Assembly: GCA_964618455.1 (NCBI GenBank)
Contig: CAZUAQ010000008.1
Location: forward strand, 84,582 to 148,581
Direction of reading: 5' to 3'
Length of the DNA: 64,000 nt
Source of the DNA: CAZUAQ01 sp964618455
Lineage (GTDB): Bacteria > Planctomycetota > Phycisphaerae > UBA1845 > PWPN01
This document shows positions 19,201-28,046 of this stretch, piece after piece. How positions within the stretch are numbered: position 1 is the first letter of the stretch; every line of letters begins with the position of its first letter. Below the pieces are notes generated by a model. That model made no database searches. It was not told where the DNA came from and worked only from the letters and a program-made list of their open reading frames with translations. Both the position numbers and the translations under genes were made by a program.

Positions 19201-20764
19201 CCAGGACGGGCTCGGCGATGTCTGTGACAACTGCCCGGCCGATGCCAACCCGGACCAGGCCGACGGTGACGGCGACGGCGCGGGCAACGCCTGCGACAAC
19301 TGCCCCGGCCTGCCCAACCCGGGACAGACCGATACCGACGGGGACGGCACGGGCGACGAGTGCGATGAGTGCCCCGAGGACGCCAACAAGACCGCCCCGG
19401 GCATCTGCGGTTGCGGCGCGACGGACGAGGATACCGACGCCGACAAGATTCTGGATTGCGAGGACCTCTGTCTCGGTACGCCCGCCGGGGAACAGGTGGA
19501 CGCCGACGGCTGCACCTGTGCCCAGTTAGACTCCGATGACGACGGGACCATCGATTGTGACGACGCGTGCCCCGAGGATGCCGAGAAACTGCTGCCCGGC
19601 CTGTGCGGCTGCGGCGTGGCCGACGTCGACGATGACGGGGACGAGATCCTCAACTGCTTCGACGTGTGCCCGAACACGGTCGACGGCGCGGCGGTCAATG
19701 TGGAAGGGTGCTCCTGCGATCAGATGGCGCCCAACATCGACCGCGACAAGGACGGGACACCGGACTGCCGTGACAACTGCCCGTCGCTCGCGAACATCAC
19801 GCAGTTGGACAGCGACGGCGACGGCATCGGTAATGCCTGCGACAACTGCACGGAAGTTGCCAACGCCGATCAGGCCGACAGCGACGAAGACGGCCTCGGG
19901 GATGTCTGCGACACGAACAGCGATACGCCCGGTGGCGGTGGTGGCGGAACCGGCGGGGGCGGGACCGGCGGCACCGATCAGCCGGTTACCGAGGAACCGG
20001 ACGGCACCGTCGGTGATGATGGCATGTTCGAGGGCAGCATCCTCGACGATGACGACAACGTGATCGGACAGATCATCGTTGCCGGCGCGGAGCCGGGTTC
20101 TTCGTTCGAGTTCGATATGACCGACAACACCACCCCCGGCCCGGGTTCGGGGACATTCCAGGGCTTCGTCGGAGGTGTCGGCCTCGGCCGGACCCTCAAC
20201 GTGACGACGGATGCTCCGGACGGCTACACGATCACGCTCAGCATCGTCTTCACGCTGGAGGAGTTGGAGGCCGTCAACGTGGATCCGGAGGTGCTGGAGA
20301 TGCACGTGCTGAACGAGGAAGCGACTCCGGCGACCTGGATCCCCGCCGGCGCCAACATCGGCGAGTCGGAACCGACCGGCGTGGTCGGTGAGTCGGGTTA
20401 CTTCTTCGATACCGGCGATGACACCATCACGTACTGGGTGGAGCGCGACCGGTTGAGCGCCTTCGCGGTCGGCTGGGCGGGCAAGGTGATCTCCCCGACC
20501 GATGACGATCCCACGGTCGACGGGGGGGGATCCGACGACGACGATGATGCGCCGTCCTCACCCGATAACTCGACGGATGACGACACCGATACCGACACGG
20601 ATGAGCCGTCTGACACCGGTGATGACGATGACGCCGGTCAGCCGACCACCGACGACGAGGACACCGCCGCGCCGGCCCTTTGTGGTGCGGGCAGTCCCCA
20701 GGCACTGATGGCCATGCTCGCGGGAATGTGCACGTTCTGGTTCGTGCAGCGTCGCCGCCGATAG
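16256..20764 (+). CDS. Secreted M4 (thermolysin-like) metalloprotease with thrombospondin type 3 repeat stalk
   Basis: 1502 residues, exported by a signal peptide (cleavage near ARG-QEE, residue 27). A propeptide of the FTP/PepSY kind (about 30-210) precedes the catalytic domain. The zinc site is complete: H324-E-L-T-H328, third ligand Glu348 in NESFSDVFGE, and the M4 His451 in NGGVHIGSGIPNHAF. A beta-sandwich region (about 575-745) and an NEW-like domain (about 745-865) follow, then an Asp-rich run of thrombospondin type 3 units (about 865-1222) with many CDNCP motifs, a Gly/Thr spacer, another beta domain and an acidic Thr-rich linker. The C terminus is a hydrophobic helix ending in Arg residues, like a sorting signal. 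It would degrade extracellular protein while tethered by a Ca2+-stiffened stalk. Confidence 0.92.
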   Translation: MNGHRVASTWGMALILIGSFGVLPARGQEEVVDGLSVRRSPTTGLASFVRVTAQADAQGPAAAPQDPTAFLQQHAALFGVEDVNTELAEMQMDVDLLGRTHTVYDQYHQGIRVFGGQLRVHRDVQGRVYAANGDFFPVSDKLPTIPAVGQENAEAIAAGAMGSVTPVLQKSELVIVDPGWYGDPARSARLAWYVILYDNQIPARDGFFVDALSGELLDHWDLIHTARNRKIRDANGTSNLNAPVARAEGQPPHPEEDVNRAYDYAGDVYDYFFHGHGRDSINGNGIDLEIVVYFDSGGFCPNAFWNGEQMVFCPGTVTDDIMAHELTHGVTDYTADLIYQNQSGQLNESFSDVFGELVDLFNGDAAYVGTPGGPSWPDHPTGPGKDTPNNARSNCSYYPSHGDGVRWLLGEDATAFGGEIRDMWDPTCFGDPDESDSPLQVCQAFDNGGVHIGSGIPNHAFAIVTDGKTFNDITVQGIGPIKAGAVWYRALSVYLTPTSDFVDSFDAFTQAATDLVGTTLTDPRTGALSTETFTTADAEQVRLALLAVEMDRPGTCGGRFTSTPPTLCDNITPLYEDPLDDMGDWAATGNWEFQGGSWFCPNRDATSGDVTGTHRLTSPEITLDGGLLDPILIVRHRFNVEYGWDGGIFEISVNGAGWKSLRSFLHNGYSTGLYPDFFSNTNPLEGQPAFTGNSGSWGESVADLSELVSGGETIRLRFTFGEDFCCGTNAGWTIDTVSVQHCGIQPVYEFTGEFVADDTGQAMENGSIDPGETVQLNIELTNVGNEDALDVTSTLSATSPTVLVEPGFENSDFPDILIGEVGTNVTPFKITVSNEHEPCDPINLQLDLQSENDELALMFSLPTSQDPDSDGDEVGDLCDNCPDDANEDQADLDVDGYGDVCDNCPNVSNEDQADNDGDLFGDVCDNCPDDANADQADADFDGIGDVCDACPFDPANDEDGDGVCGDVDICPVDPNPGQEDEDQDGLGDVCDNCPADANPDQADGDGDGAGNACDNCPGLPNPGQTDTDGDGTGDECDECPEDANKTAPGICGCGATDEDTDADKILDCEDLCLGTPAGEQVDADGCTCAQLDSDDDGTIDCDDACPEDAEKLLPGLCGCGVADVDDDGDEILNCFDVCPNTVDGAAVNVEGCSCDQMAPNIDRDKDGTPDCRDNCPSLANITQLDSDGDGIGNACDNCTEVANADQADSDEDGLGDVCDTNSDTPGGGGGGTGGGGTGGTDQPVTEEPDGTVGDDGMFEGSILDDDDNVIGQIIVAGAEPGSSFEFDMTDNTTPGPGSGTFQGFVGGVGLGRTLNVTTDAPDGYTITLSIVFTLEELEAVNVDPEVLEMHVLNEEATPATWIPAGANIGESEPTGVVGESGYFFDTGDDTITYWVERDRLSAFAVGWAGKVISPTDDDPTVDGGGSDDDDDAPSSPDNSTDDDTDTDTDEPSDTGDDDDAGQPTTDDEDTAAPALCGAGSPQALMAMLAGMCTFWFVQRRRR
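18850..19918 (+). repeat. Thrombospondin type 3 repeat array in the protease gene
   Basis: About a dozen degenerate units of 54-90 bases, each encoding a Ca2+-binding D-x-D-x-D-G-x-G-D-x-C-D-N-C-P pattern (for example NDGDLFGDVCDNCPDDANAD). The first half is regular; the second half contains longer variants with CGCG and GTPAGE-like inserts. The DNA repeats are recognisable but have diverged, so the array is not a recent expansion. Confidence 0.85.
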
Positions 20765-21128
20765 GCTCACGCGGGACGGTGGCACGAGCGGCTGCCGGAC
20801 AAGCTTTTATCGACCCTGTACGTCCGGTCTATCGCGATCGGGCGTGCAGGGCATGTTCCCTCCGTGAGGTCTTCTACGGCACACCGGTTCTTGCGACGTC
20901 AGCATCACGGCAAGGAAGCGACTCCCGTGCGCTGCCCGGCGTTCGGCGGGTTGGGATCCGGCGTGCGATGGATGTACGTAACTTCTGGCGGGGGCACGTT
21001 TTGGTTGCTGCGACACTGCCATCTTCGTAAGATGGCTCTTGAGAGCAAGCCAAGGACGGCATACCCCGCACGGACCCGTGGGCGGAGTACTCAAACCATC
21101 CCATTTTTAGCTTCTGAGGGTGTTTTTC
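20765..21128. other. Intergenic region between the two giant secreted-protein genes
   Basis: 364 bases with no supported gene. It contains a short perfect hairpin at 21018-21036 and ends in the GAGGGTG ribosome binding site for the next gene. No strong promoter hexamers are evident. Confidence 0.55.
21018..21036. repeat. Perfect 8-bp inverted repeat with 3-base loop
   Basis: GCCATCTT-CGT-AAGATGGC lies 93 bases before the start at 21129 and 254 bases after the protease stop. It has no T-run, so it is a weak terminator candidate; a leader hairpin or operator is equally possible. Confidence 0.45.
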
Positions 21129-24100
21129 ATGACACGGATACATCGATGTGGTCGGGCGTTCGGACCGATGGTCGTGCTGGTTTCGGTGCTGCCGTGGATG
21201 CTCGGGCAAGGGTGCCCGCCCACGCAAGGTACGGGAGACGGCCTGTCCGTCTCGGCGGGTGAGGATGCCGCGACGACCGTGGGCACCCCGGTGACGCTGC
21301 AGGGCAGTGCGACGGGAGGCAGCGGCGTTTACGAATTCAGTTGGACGCCCACGGCCAATCTCGACGATGCGACCTCGAGCACGCCGATCTTCACGCCCAC
21401 CGCCGCCGGGACGACCACCTTCCTGCTGACCGTGACCGACAGCCTCGGCACCCAGGCGTCCGATGCGGTGATCGTCGAGGTCACCGGTACGGATGACGAT
21501 AACGACGCCGGCGCGGGCGCGCCGCTGGTGGCTGATGCCGGCCCGTCGCTTGCCGTGGTCGTGAACTCACCGGTCGTCCTGCAGGGCGCCGCGTCCGGCG
21601 GCCAGTCCCCGTACACGTACAGTTGGTCGCCGACCGACGGGCTGAGTGACCCGACCCTTCCCCAGCCGAGCTTCACGCCCACCGCCGCCGGCGAGACCAC
21701 GTTCACGCTGACCGTGACTGACGACGATGGCAACACGGCCACGGATACGGCCACAATCACGGCGTCCACGGAAACCACGCTCGACTCGCTGACGTGGAGT
21801 GCGAACTTCGACGAGGGGGGTTACGAGATGGTGGCGGTGTTCAGCCAGGAACTCGATCGGGTCTCGGCGCAGAATGAAAACAACTATCGCGTCAGCGGTA
21901 CCGAGCTGGAGCCCGAGAGCGCGGTCCTCGCCTCCGACGACCGCACGCTCACGCTGAACTTCCTCGCACCGCTTTCGACCAGTTCCGCCATCGACTTCAG
22001 CATGTCCAACGGCCTGCTGGATGCCATCGGCAATCCACTGCCTGCCTTCTCGGCCGTCCCGCAGGTCAATACCGGGGACACGGCCTCGACCGCACCGGAA
22101 ATCGCGGCCGCGGGCGTGAAGTGGGGCATCGACTATGCCGGCAGCTACCAGCTGCTCGTCAACTTCACCGAAGCGATGGATCGCGCTTCGGCCGAAACGC
22201 TCTCGGCCTATCGCATCAACGGGACCTCACTGACCGCGAGCGAGGCGACTCTCGACGAGGATGGCCAGATGGTTTCGGTCATCTTCGACAATGTCGCGCT
22301 CAGTACGGATGCAAAGATCGACATCAGCGTCGGCAATATCATCAAGGACATCAACGGCAACGCCGCCGCACAACGGCTCGGCGTGACCATCGCGGTGAAC
22401 AGCGCCGACACGACTTCCCCGAACGTCGTCGAGGTCCTGAGCCTGGGGGAGGGCAACAACGGATTCGAAGTGTCGATCGAATTCAGCGAGGCCATGAGCC
22501 GCGAGGATGTCGAGAAGACGCAGGCGTACCAGGGAACCGGATCGTTGCTGCAGACGCCCACCGATGCCAGCCTTTCCAACGACGGGCGGACGGTCATCCT
22601 CGTGTTTGACGACGCCCTCGCTCCGACCGATCGCGTCCGCATCGGCCTCGGCAATCTCGTCAAGGACATCAACAGCCGCATCTTCAGCCAGATCAACGCC
22701 GAGATCGGTGTCGAGACCGGCGACGTGACCGATCCGAACGGGCCGGCGTTGAAATGGGTGATCGGGGGTGAGGCCGACGGTTACCAGCTTCTCGCGGTTT
22801 TCCCGGAAGCGATGCTCAAGAGCACTGTCGAGGACGAGAACAACTGGCGGCTCGCCGGGACCACGGTCAAGCCTTCCGAGGTCACGCTGGCCAACGACGT
22901 CAAGACCGCCACGATCTCCTTTGATATTCCGGTTCGCCGCGATGCCCGCATCACCGTCTCGGTCAACGATCGCATTCGCGACGCCTCGGGCAATGCCATG
23001 CTGGAAGCCGATCTTCCGGTGTCCTCGAATCCCGCGGACACCGTCTCGCCGAAGGTGGTCATCGACCCGACATGGGTCGCGGACTACGGCACCGTGGACG
23101 GGCAGGTCGGCTATCGACTGACGCTCTCCTTCAGCGAGACCATGGACCTCAAGTCGGTGAGCAACCTGGCCAACTACACCATGGTCCGCGTGGACACGTC
23201 GGTGACACCGCATAAGCCACTCGGAAGCCTCGGCGGCCCGTCGCAGATCACCGTCGATCCCATGGGCCGCAAGCTCACCATGACCTTCGCCAGCACCTCC
23301 GGTGGGTTCCGCGGCGTGACCTCGTCGCTCATTCGCGACCGCCTGCTCATTTCCTCGCAGGTCCGTGACATGAACGGCAAGTCGACCTCGAGTGTCCAGC
23401 CGCAGGCCATCGCCCCGAATGCCGAAACCAATGGCCCGGTGATCGAGTCGATCGCCTGGTCGACGCAGAACAACAACCAGCCTTACCAGGTGGTCGTGCG
23501 TTTCAACGAGGCCCTCGACGCCGCTTCCGCCGCCGACGCGGCCAACTACCGCGTCAACCTCGACGGGGCGGGCGTGACCGAAGTCGCCGCCGATGCCAAC
23601 GATCTGCCGACCGCGCCGACGCTCAACGCCGACGGACGCAGCGTCACGCTGTCCTTCAGCGAGGATGCCAACGCGTTCTTCTCGTCACTGGCCGATACGC
23701 TGATCGTCGATGCCGGCCAGGTGCTCGACATCAACGGCAACCCGTCCGCCGGTACCGCCGCCGCGGGTGAGTCCATCGCGCAGGATCCCGTGACCGACAC
23801 GGTGGCGCCTCGCCTGCTTTCAACCCGATGGGTGGGCGATCCGAGTCTGCAGCAGTATCGATTGATCGCCGAGTTCAGCGAGCCTCTCGATGAGAATACC
23901 CTGGGTATTGTTCAGATCGTCAAGGAGGTTCTCTGTGCGATTTGTATTCTGGGAGAAGAGGGGGATCTGACCCTGCTGCCCGGCGGCAATCGTCTGGAAG
24001 TCCTCTTTGATGATGAGCCTCTGCCGACGGATGCCATGGTCGCGTTCGGCGAGATGTCAGACATGAATGGCAATCTGGCTGAACCGATCTCGATCCTCCC

Positions 24101-24845
24101 CGAGGAGATTATCTTCGTCGACACGCTGCCGAATCCGCTCGATTCCACGGCGCCATCACCGATCCCGGTCGAGATTGTTTCCCCGCCGGATCCGTTCGAG
24201 AATCGATTCGCCAGGTACGACGTCGACTTCCCCGGACCGGGCTATCAGGTACTGCTGCCCTTCGATGAAGTCCTCGATATCACCAGCGCGACCACGCGTA
24301 CACATTATCGCGTCGGTGTGGATGGGACGTTGTTCTATCCCAACCTCGAGTTGCCGCCCGCACTCTCCGTCGACGGGTTCACGGTGTCCTTGAATTTCCT
24401 CACGCCGCTCTCGGTCTCGGCAGGCACCGACTACTTCGACTTCAGTGTGGCCGCCTCGGTCAAGGATCTCAACGGCAACGCCGTTCCGCAGTACGTCAAC
24501 GATCCGCTGGGCCCGCCGTTCGTCTCGATCATCGCGCCCAACCCGGACGATACCAACCCGCCGACGATCATGGACGTCAATTATCAAGACGCATTGAATC
24601 CACAGACGTTCACCATCACGTTCAGCGAAGTGATGGATCGCGACGCGGCGGAGGATCCCGCTAATTACACTTGGGAACCACTGGATATTGTGACGACCAC
24701 GGGGCTCAAGCTGGAGAACGACGGGACCACGCTCCAGTTGCAGATCGGACTCGGCGAAGATGCCGCCGGGGCGACGCTGAACATCAACGTCACCGACATC
24801 AACGGAAACGCCAATGAACCCTGCACTGATTGCGGCCCGTTCTGA
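21129..24845 (+). CDS. Giant exported protein: two PKD-like domains plus nine SbsA/Big_5-type Ig-like repeats
   Basis: The ATG at 21129, seven bases after GAGGGTG, is preferred over the in-frame GTG at 21120. The 1238-residue product has a signal sequence ending MLGQGCPP, an imperfect lipobox suggesting a surface lipoprotein with Cys near residue 29. Residues about 36-205 form two PKD-like domains (SGVYEFSWTPTANL, TTFLLTVTDSLG; then SPYTYSWSPTDGLSD). From about 215 to the end there are nine repeats of about 95-120 residues, each with F-x-E-x-M/L-D, N-Y-R/T, a beta region and D-x-N-G-N, typical of the SbsA Ig-like family. No catalytic domain is seen. I infer a cell-surface or adhesive structural protein. 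A good terminator follows at 24878. Confidence 0.85.
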   Translation: MTRIHRCGRAFGPMVVLVSVLPWMLGQGCPPTQGTGDGLSVSAGEDAATTVGTPVTLQGSATGGSGVYEFSWTPTANLDDATSSTPIFTPTAAGTTTFLLTVTDSLGTQASDAVIVEVTGTDDDNDAGAGAPLVADAGPSLAVVVNSPVVLQGAASGGQSPYTYSWSPTDGLSDPTLPQPSFTPTAAGETTFTLTVTDDDGNTATDTATITASTETTLDSLTWSANFDEGGYEMVAVFSQELDRVSAQNENNYRVSGTELEPESAVLASDDRTLTLNFLAPLSTSSAIDFSMSNGLLDAIGNPLPAFSAVPQVNTGDTASTAPEIAAAGVKWGIDYAGSYQLLVNFTEAMDRASAETLSAYRINGTSLTASEATLDEDGQMVSVIFDNVALSTDAKIDISVGNIIKDINGNAAAQRLGVTIAVNSADTTSPNVVEVLSLGEGNNGFEVSIEFSEAMSREDVEKTQAYQGTGSLLQTPTDASLSNDGRTVILVFDDALAPTDRVRIGLGNLVKDINSRIFSQINAEIGVETGDVTDPNGPALKWVIGGEADGYQLLAVFPEAMLKSTVEDENNWRLAGTTVKPSEVTLANDVKTATISFDIPVRRDARITVSVNDRIRDASGNAMLEADLPVSSNPADTVSPKVVIDPTWVADYGTVDGQVGYRLTLSFSETMDLKSVSNLANYTMVRVDTSVTPHKPLGSLGGPSQITVDPMGRKLTMTFASTSGGFRGVTSSLIRDRLLISSQVRDMNGKSTSSVQPQAIAPNAETNGPVIESIAWSTQNNNQPYQVVVRFNEALDAASAADAANYRVNLDGAGVTEVAADANDLPTAPTLNADGRSVTLSFSEDANAFFSSLADTLIVDAGQVLDINGNPSAGTAAAGESIAQDPVTDTVAPRLLSTRWVGDPSLQQYRLIAEFSEPLDENTLGIVQIVKEVLCAICILGEEGDLTLLPGGNRLEVLFDDEPLPTDAMVAFGEMSDMNGNLAEPISILPEEIIFVDTLPNPLDSTAPSPIPVEIVSPPDPFENRFARYDVDFPGPGYQVLLPFDEVLDITSATTRTHYRVGVDGTLFYPNLELPPALSVDGFTVSLNFLTPLSVSAGTDYFDFSVAASVKDLNGNAVPQYVNDPLGPPFVSIIAPNPDDTNPPTIMDVNYQDALNPQTFTITFSEVMDRDAAEDPANYTWEPLDIVTTTGLKLENDGTTLQLQIGLGEDAAGATLNINVTDINGNANEPCTDCGPF

Positions 24846-24877
24846 GCGGGGGCGTATCCCATCAAGTAGGAAGGCCT

Positions 24878-24910
24878 CACGCCGGCGCGCTCAGCGCGTC
24901 GGCGTGTTTA
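24878..24910 (+). terminator. Rho-independent terminator for the PKD/SbsA-like gene
   Basis: A 13-bp stem with one mismatch (left arm 24878-24890, loop TCA, right arm 24894-24906), followed by TTTATTT. The loop bases are the stop codon of the convergent PfkB gene and the right arm encodes its last residues, so termination signal and coding sequence overlap. Confidence 0.8.
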
Positions 24911-25844
24911 TTTGGAAGTCTTTGATCTGTTCCATCGGCACGATGCCGGTCGAGGCGCCCGGGGCCTGGATGCAGTGGGCGGCGGTGGCGTTGCCCAGCG
25001 CGGCGGCATCCGGCATCGCGAGCCCTTCGTTCAGCCCCGCCATGAACCCCGCACACCAACTGTCGCCCGCGCCCGTGGTGTCCACCACATTGTCCACGCG
25101 GTAGGCCGGCACGCGCGTTTCCGCTCCCGAGGCATCGCGGCAGAACGCCCCCTCCTGGTCCAACTTGATCACCACGTTCTTGCACCCGCGATCCTGAAAC
25201 GCCCTGGCGATCGCCGACGGATCGTCGAGCCCGGTGATCGCCTTGGCCTCGGGCTGCGAAGGGATGAAGTAGTCCAGGTGGGGCAGGGCGGGGTGGATGT
25301 TGGCATGCCACGTCTCCGCCGGGGCGGAATCGAGGTAGACCGTATCGAGCAGCGTCTTCACGCCGGCGGCCTGGGCTTCCTTGAGGCACTTGCCGGTCTG
25401 CTCGCCATCGAACGTGGCCATCACCATCGTCCCGGTCACGAAGCAGAACCTGGCCTTCTTGACGATGCTCATGTCGATGTCGTCGTAACAGAGCGTGCCG
25501 TTGGTGCCCATGGTGTGAAAGAAACTGCGCTGGCCGCCACTGAGCACACACACGAAGGTGTACGGTGTGTGGACATCGCCGCTGCGGCTCACGCCCGCGC
25601 TGCCGACGCCGTACTTCTTCGCCTCGCTGACGACGAAGTCCCCCAAAGCATCCTCACCGACCTTGACGATCACGTCGCAACCGACGCCCATCTTGCCCAG
25701 CGCGATCGAGCAGTTCATGGCGTTGCCGCCGGTGGTCATCGTGAGCTTGTCAAACAGGCGCAGCCCGCCCGGCGGGGGATAGTCATCGATAGTTTGGCCG
25801 ATGGCGTCCACGGTGCAGATGCCGACGTTCACGATGTTGCTCAT
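24891..25844 (-). CDS. PfkB-family carbohydrate kinase
   Basis: The start at 25844 (MSNIVNVGICTVD) is backed by AGGATGAG upstream; 29 further upstream codons are not needed. The 317-residue ribokinase-fold protein has the N-terminal GG motif (MTTGGNAMNCSIALGKMG, about 36-53) and the C-terminal signature DTTGAGDSWCAGF with catalytic base Asp261 and the anion-hole GAGD at 258-261. It would phosphorylate a sugar or nucleoside with ATP in the cytosol. It follows the glycosyltransferase-like gene by only 20 bases on the same strand, so the two are probably cotranscribed. The exact sugar cannot be assigned. Its stop codon lies within the terminator of the convergent gene. Confidence 0.92.
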   Translation of the reverse strand: MSNIVNVGICTVDAIGQTIDDYPPPGGLRLFDKLTMTTGGNAMNCSIALGKMGVGCDVIVKVGEDALGDFVVSEAKKYGVGSAGVSRSGDVHTPYTFVCVLSGGQRSFFHTMGTNGTLCYDDIDMSIVKKARFCFVTGTMVMATFDGEQTGKCLKEAQAAGVKTLLDTVYLDSAPAETWHANIHPALPHLDYFIPSQPEAKAITGLDDPSAIARAFQDRGCKNVVIKLDQEGAFCRDASGAETRVPAYRVDNVVDTTGAGDSWCAGFMAGLNEGLAMPDAAALGNATAAHCIQAPGASTGIVPMEQIKDFQINTPTR

Positions 25845-25864
25845 GATCTCATCCTCGCTCGGGT

Positions 25865-28012
25865 TCAGTCCACGGGTCGCGATGCGGTGGCACGCTCCGG
25901 GATTCCGGGAACCTCGTACACGACCGCCCACGGCTGCGACGCCTCCCCGTAAAACGCGTGGTACGTCTTCAGCCCGGCAGTTTCGAGTCGATCGAACAGT
26001 CCCCGGTGAATCGCCTCCGGGAAGCCGTAGGAGTTCCTCAACCTCCGCACCTCATTCCAGTGCACAAAAATATGCGTGAAGCCCCGATCCCGCAACTCGC
26101 GAAGGACTGCTGCAGCCTCGTGCTCGTCAAGCGGCTGCCGCGGGTCATCGCCGCCGGGCCGGTCGGCCAGGATCGTCTCGAGCGGGTGACGGTTGAAGAC
26201 CACGGCGTAATCGAATTCGGGGAGGAGATAGAAGATCCGCGCCTCGCCCACGAGTAGGATCCGCGCCTGCGGGCCGAGGCCGTTCAACGTGGCGGTCGGC
26301 TCGAATCCGTTCAAAAAGACCTGCGTACGCCCGTATGGCGCCTCCTGTCCGGGGTCCATATCAATGAAAGGTTTCACCTCTTTCACGTACTGATCGCGAA
26401 TCTGATCCAAGTTCCCGAACGCGCCAAACACAAGAAGCACAGTAATCGCACCGGTCGCCAGCGGAGCGATCGAGCGCGACAGGCTCCGCGCGCCCATCAG
26501 CACGAGCGGCAGCATCATCACGGATGCAAATCGCGCGTACTGATGCGTGAAGAACAGCCAGACCACGAATTGGAGTACAAGTACGGCCACGAGCAGAAGC
26601 GTGAGCCGATCGCGGTGCATCCCTGCGCCGAGCAGCGCGAAGACCATCAACCCGTAGCCGATGCGAAAGTCGCCGAGCGTCAGGAACCAGACACGCTGCA
26701 GGCCATACAGCATCCGCGCGACGGTGGGTTCGTCCTCGAAGGCGGAGGCCGGTCGCGCATGCCCCGCGCGCCAGCGCTCGGCCAGGTCGGCACTCCACGC
26801 TTCGTCCGACACGCCGAATACCGACGTCGCCAGCGGGAAGACGGGGTTGCCCGTGTTCACCGCATTGCGGATCAACCACGGGGCAAACGTAATGAACACG
26901 CCCACGAAGAACGTCACGACGCAGACAAAGCGCGCCCGCGCGTTCCTCCCGATCGTCAGCAGCAGGAATGCCGTCGGAATCACCACCATCGGCAGCGCGG
27001 GATACTTGAACCCGCAAGCCAGTCCGCCCAGCAGTCCGCCGAGCAGCGTCCATTGCCAGGGTGAACCATCCTTACGTGAGGCGCGCAGCATACAGGCGAT
27101 CGATCCCATGCCCATCGCCAGCATGCCCGTCTCGACGTACGCGATGCCCGACAGGTAAGTCAACCACGGCGTGGTGGCTGCCAGGACACCGGCAACGATT
27201 CCCGCGCGCGCCGACCAGATGCGCCCCGCCAGCCAGCTCGCCGCCACGAACAGCATCGCCAAGGCTGTGTTGACCATCTTGGCCATGAAGGACGCTTCGA
27301 CGGCATCGCCCTCGAGGGTCATCATGGCCAAGGCAAGCATCTCGTAGTTCAGCGGGAAATTGCTGTAGACGTTTTCCGGAAGAAAAGTGATCGCGCCCTG
27401 TCGGTGAAAGATCTTCGGCACGCCGAGGTGATACTCGAGAATGTCGTACCCCCGCGCCTCTTCCACCCACAGCACACCGGGAGGCAACGTGCAGGCCAGC
27501 AGGATCAGCACGAAGAACGGCACCGCCAGCAGCCAGAGCAGGGCGAAGGGATCGGCGGCGGTTCTTTCCCCGTCCCGCGCCGCAGGTTCGCGGGGTCGGC
27601 GCAGGTCCCACAGCAGCCGGATGAGCCCTGCCACGCCCGCCATGCTCAGCAGCACGATCAGCAAGGGCGCGGAAAGCAGGCCCAAACCTCCGAGGCCGAG
27701 CGTCAGCAATGCCAGCAGGCCGATCCCGAACAGCCCACCGAGGATCATCCGTTCGCCTGGTCGCGCATCGGCGATCCCCAGCAGGGGGAAGATCCACACA
27801 CCACCCAACCCGGCCGCCGCCAGGGCAATCCACGCCTTCAGCCCATCGATCAGAACGATCGACAAGGCCACAATCGAGACCGCTCCCACGATGCAGAGCG
27901 TCAGTGCAGCGCAGGTCGCCACCATGCCGACCGTCGCGCGACGACTTGTGATTCGGAACCCCGGGAATGATGCCGAGTGCGTACTCACGCCGGATAAGGT
28001 AACGTCGGCCAC
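25865..28012 (-). CDS. Polytopic membrane glycosyltransferase-like protein (PMT/ArnT-type topology)
   Basis: 715 residues with about 12 hydrophobic segments in the first 530 residues, then a soluble C-terminal region (about 545-715). Early loops contain ARGYDILEYHLGVPKIFHRQ with acidic residues in the first extracytoplasmic loop, and LPENVYSNFPLNYEMLALAM, as in GT-C glycosyltransferases that use polyprenyl-phosphate sugars. The tail has YAVVFNRHPLETILA and FTHIFVHWNEVRRLRNSYGF, common in planctomycete members. It would transfer a sugar to an envelope polymer or protein at the inner membrane. The GTG at 28012 is directly next to AGGGGGA, so the true start may be a few codons downstream. It lies upstream of, and close to, the PfkB kinase. 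Confidence 0.75.
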   Translation of the reverse strand: MADVTLSGVSTHSASFPGFRITSRRATVGMVATCAALTLCIVGAVSIVALSIVLIDGLKAWIALAAAGLGGVWIFPLLGIADARPGERMILGGLFGIGLLALLTLGLGGLGLLSAPLLIVLLSMAGVAGLIRLLWDLRRPREPAARDGERTAADPFALLWLLAVPFFVLILLACTLPPGVLWVEEARGYDILEYHLGVPKIFHRQGAITFLPENVYSNFPLNYEMLALAMMTLEGDAVEASFMAKMVNTALAMLFVAASWLAGRIWSARAGIVAGVLAATTPWLTYLSGIAYVETGMLAMGMGSIACMLRASRKDGSPWQWTLLGGLLGGLACGFKYPALPMVVIPTAFLLLTIGRNARARFVCVVTFFVGVFITFAPWLIRNAVNTGNPVFPLATSVFGVSDEAWSADLAERWRAGHARPASAFEDEPTVARMLYGLQRVWFLTLGDFRIGYGLMVFALLGAGMHRDRLTLLLVAVLVLQFVVWLFFTHQYARFASVMMLPLVLMGARSLSRSIAPLATGAITVLLVFGAFGNLDQIRDQYVKEVKPFIDMDPGQEAPYGRTQVFLNGFEPTATLNGLGPQARILLVGEARIFYLLPEFDYAVVFNRHPLETILADRPGGDDPRQPLDEHEAAAVLRELRDRGFTHIFVHWNEVRRLRNSYGFPEAIHRGLFDRLETAGLKTYHAFYGEASQPWAVVYEVPGIPERATASRPVD

Positions 28013-28046
28013 TCCCCCTGACTACGCCTTCGGCTCATGTCCCGCC

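Noticed and set aside
18850..19918. Regular array that could be taken for a CRISPR or DNA tandem repeat
   Set aside because: Units vary in length, are in frame and encode calcium-binding thrombospondin type 3 repeats; there are no unique spacers.
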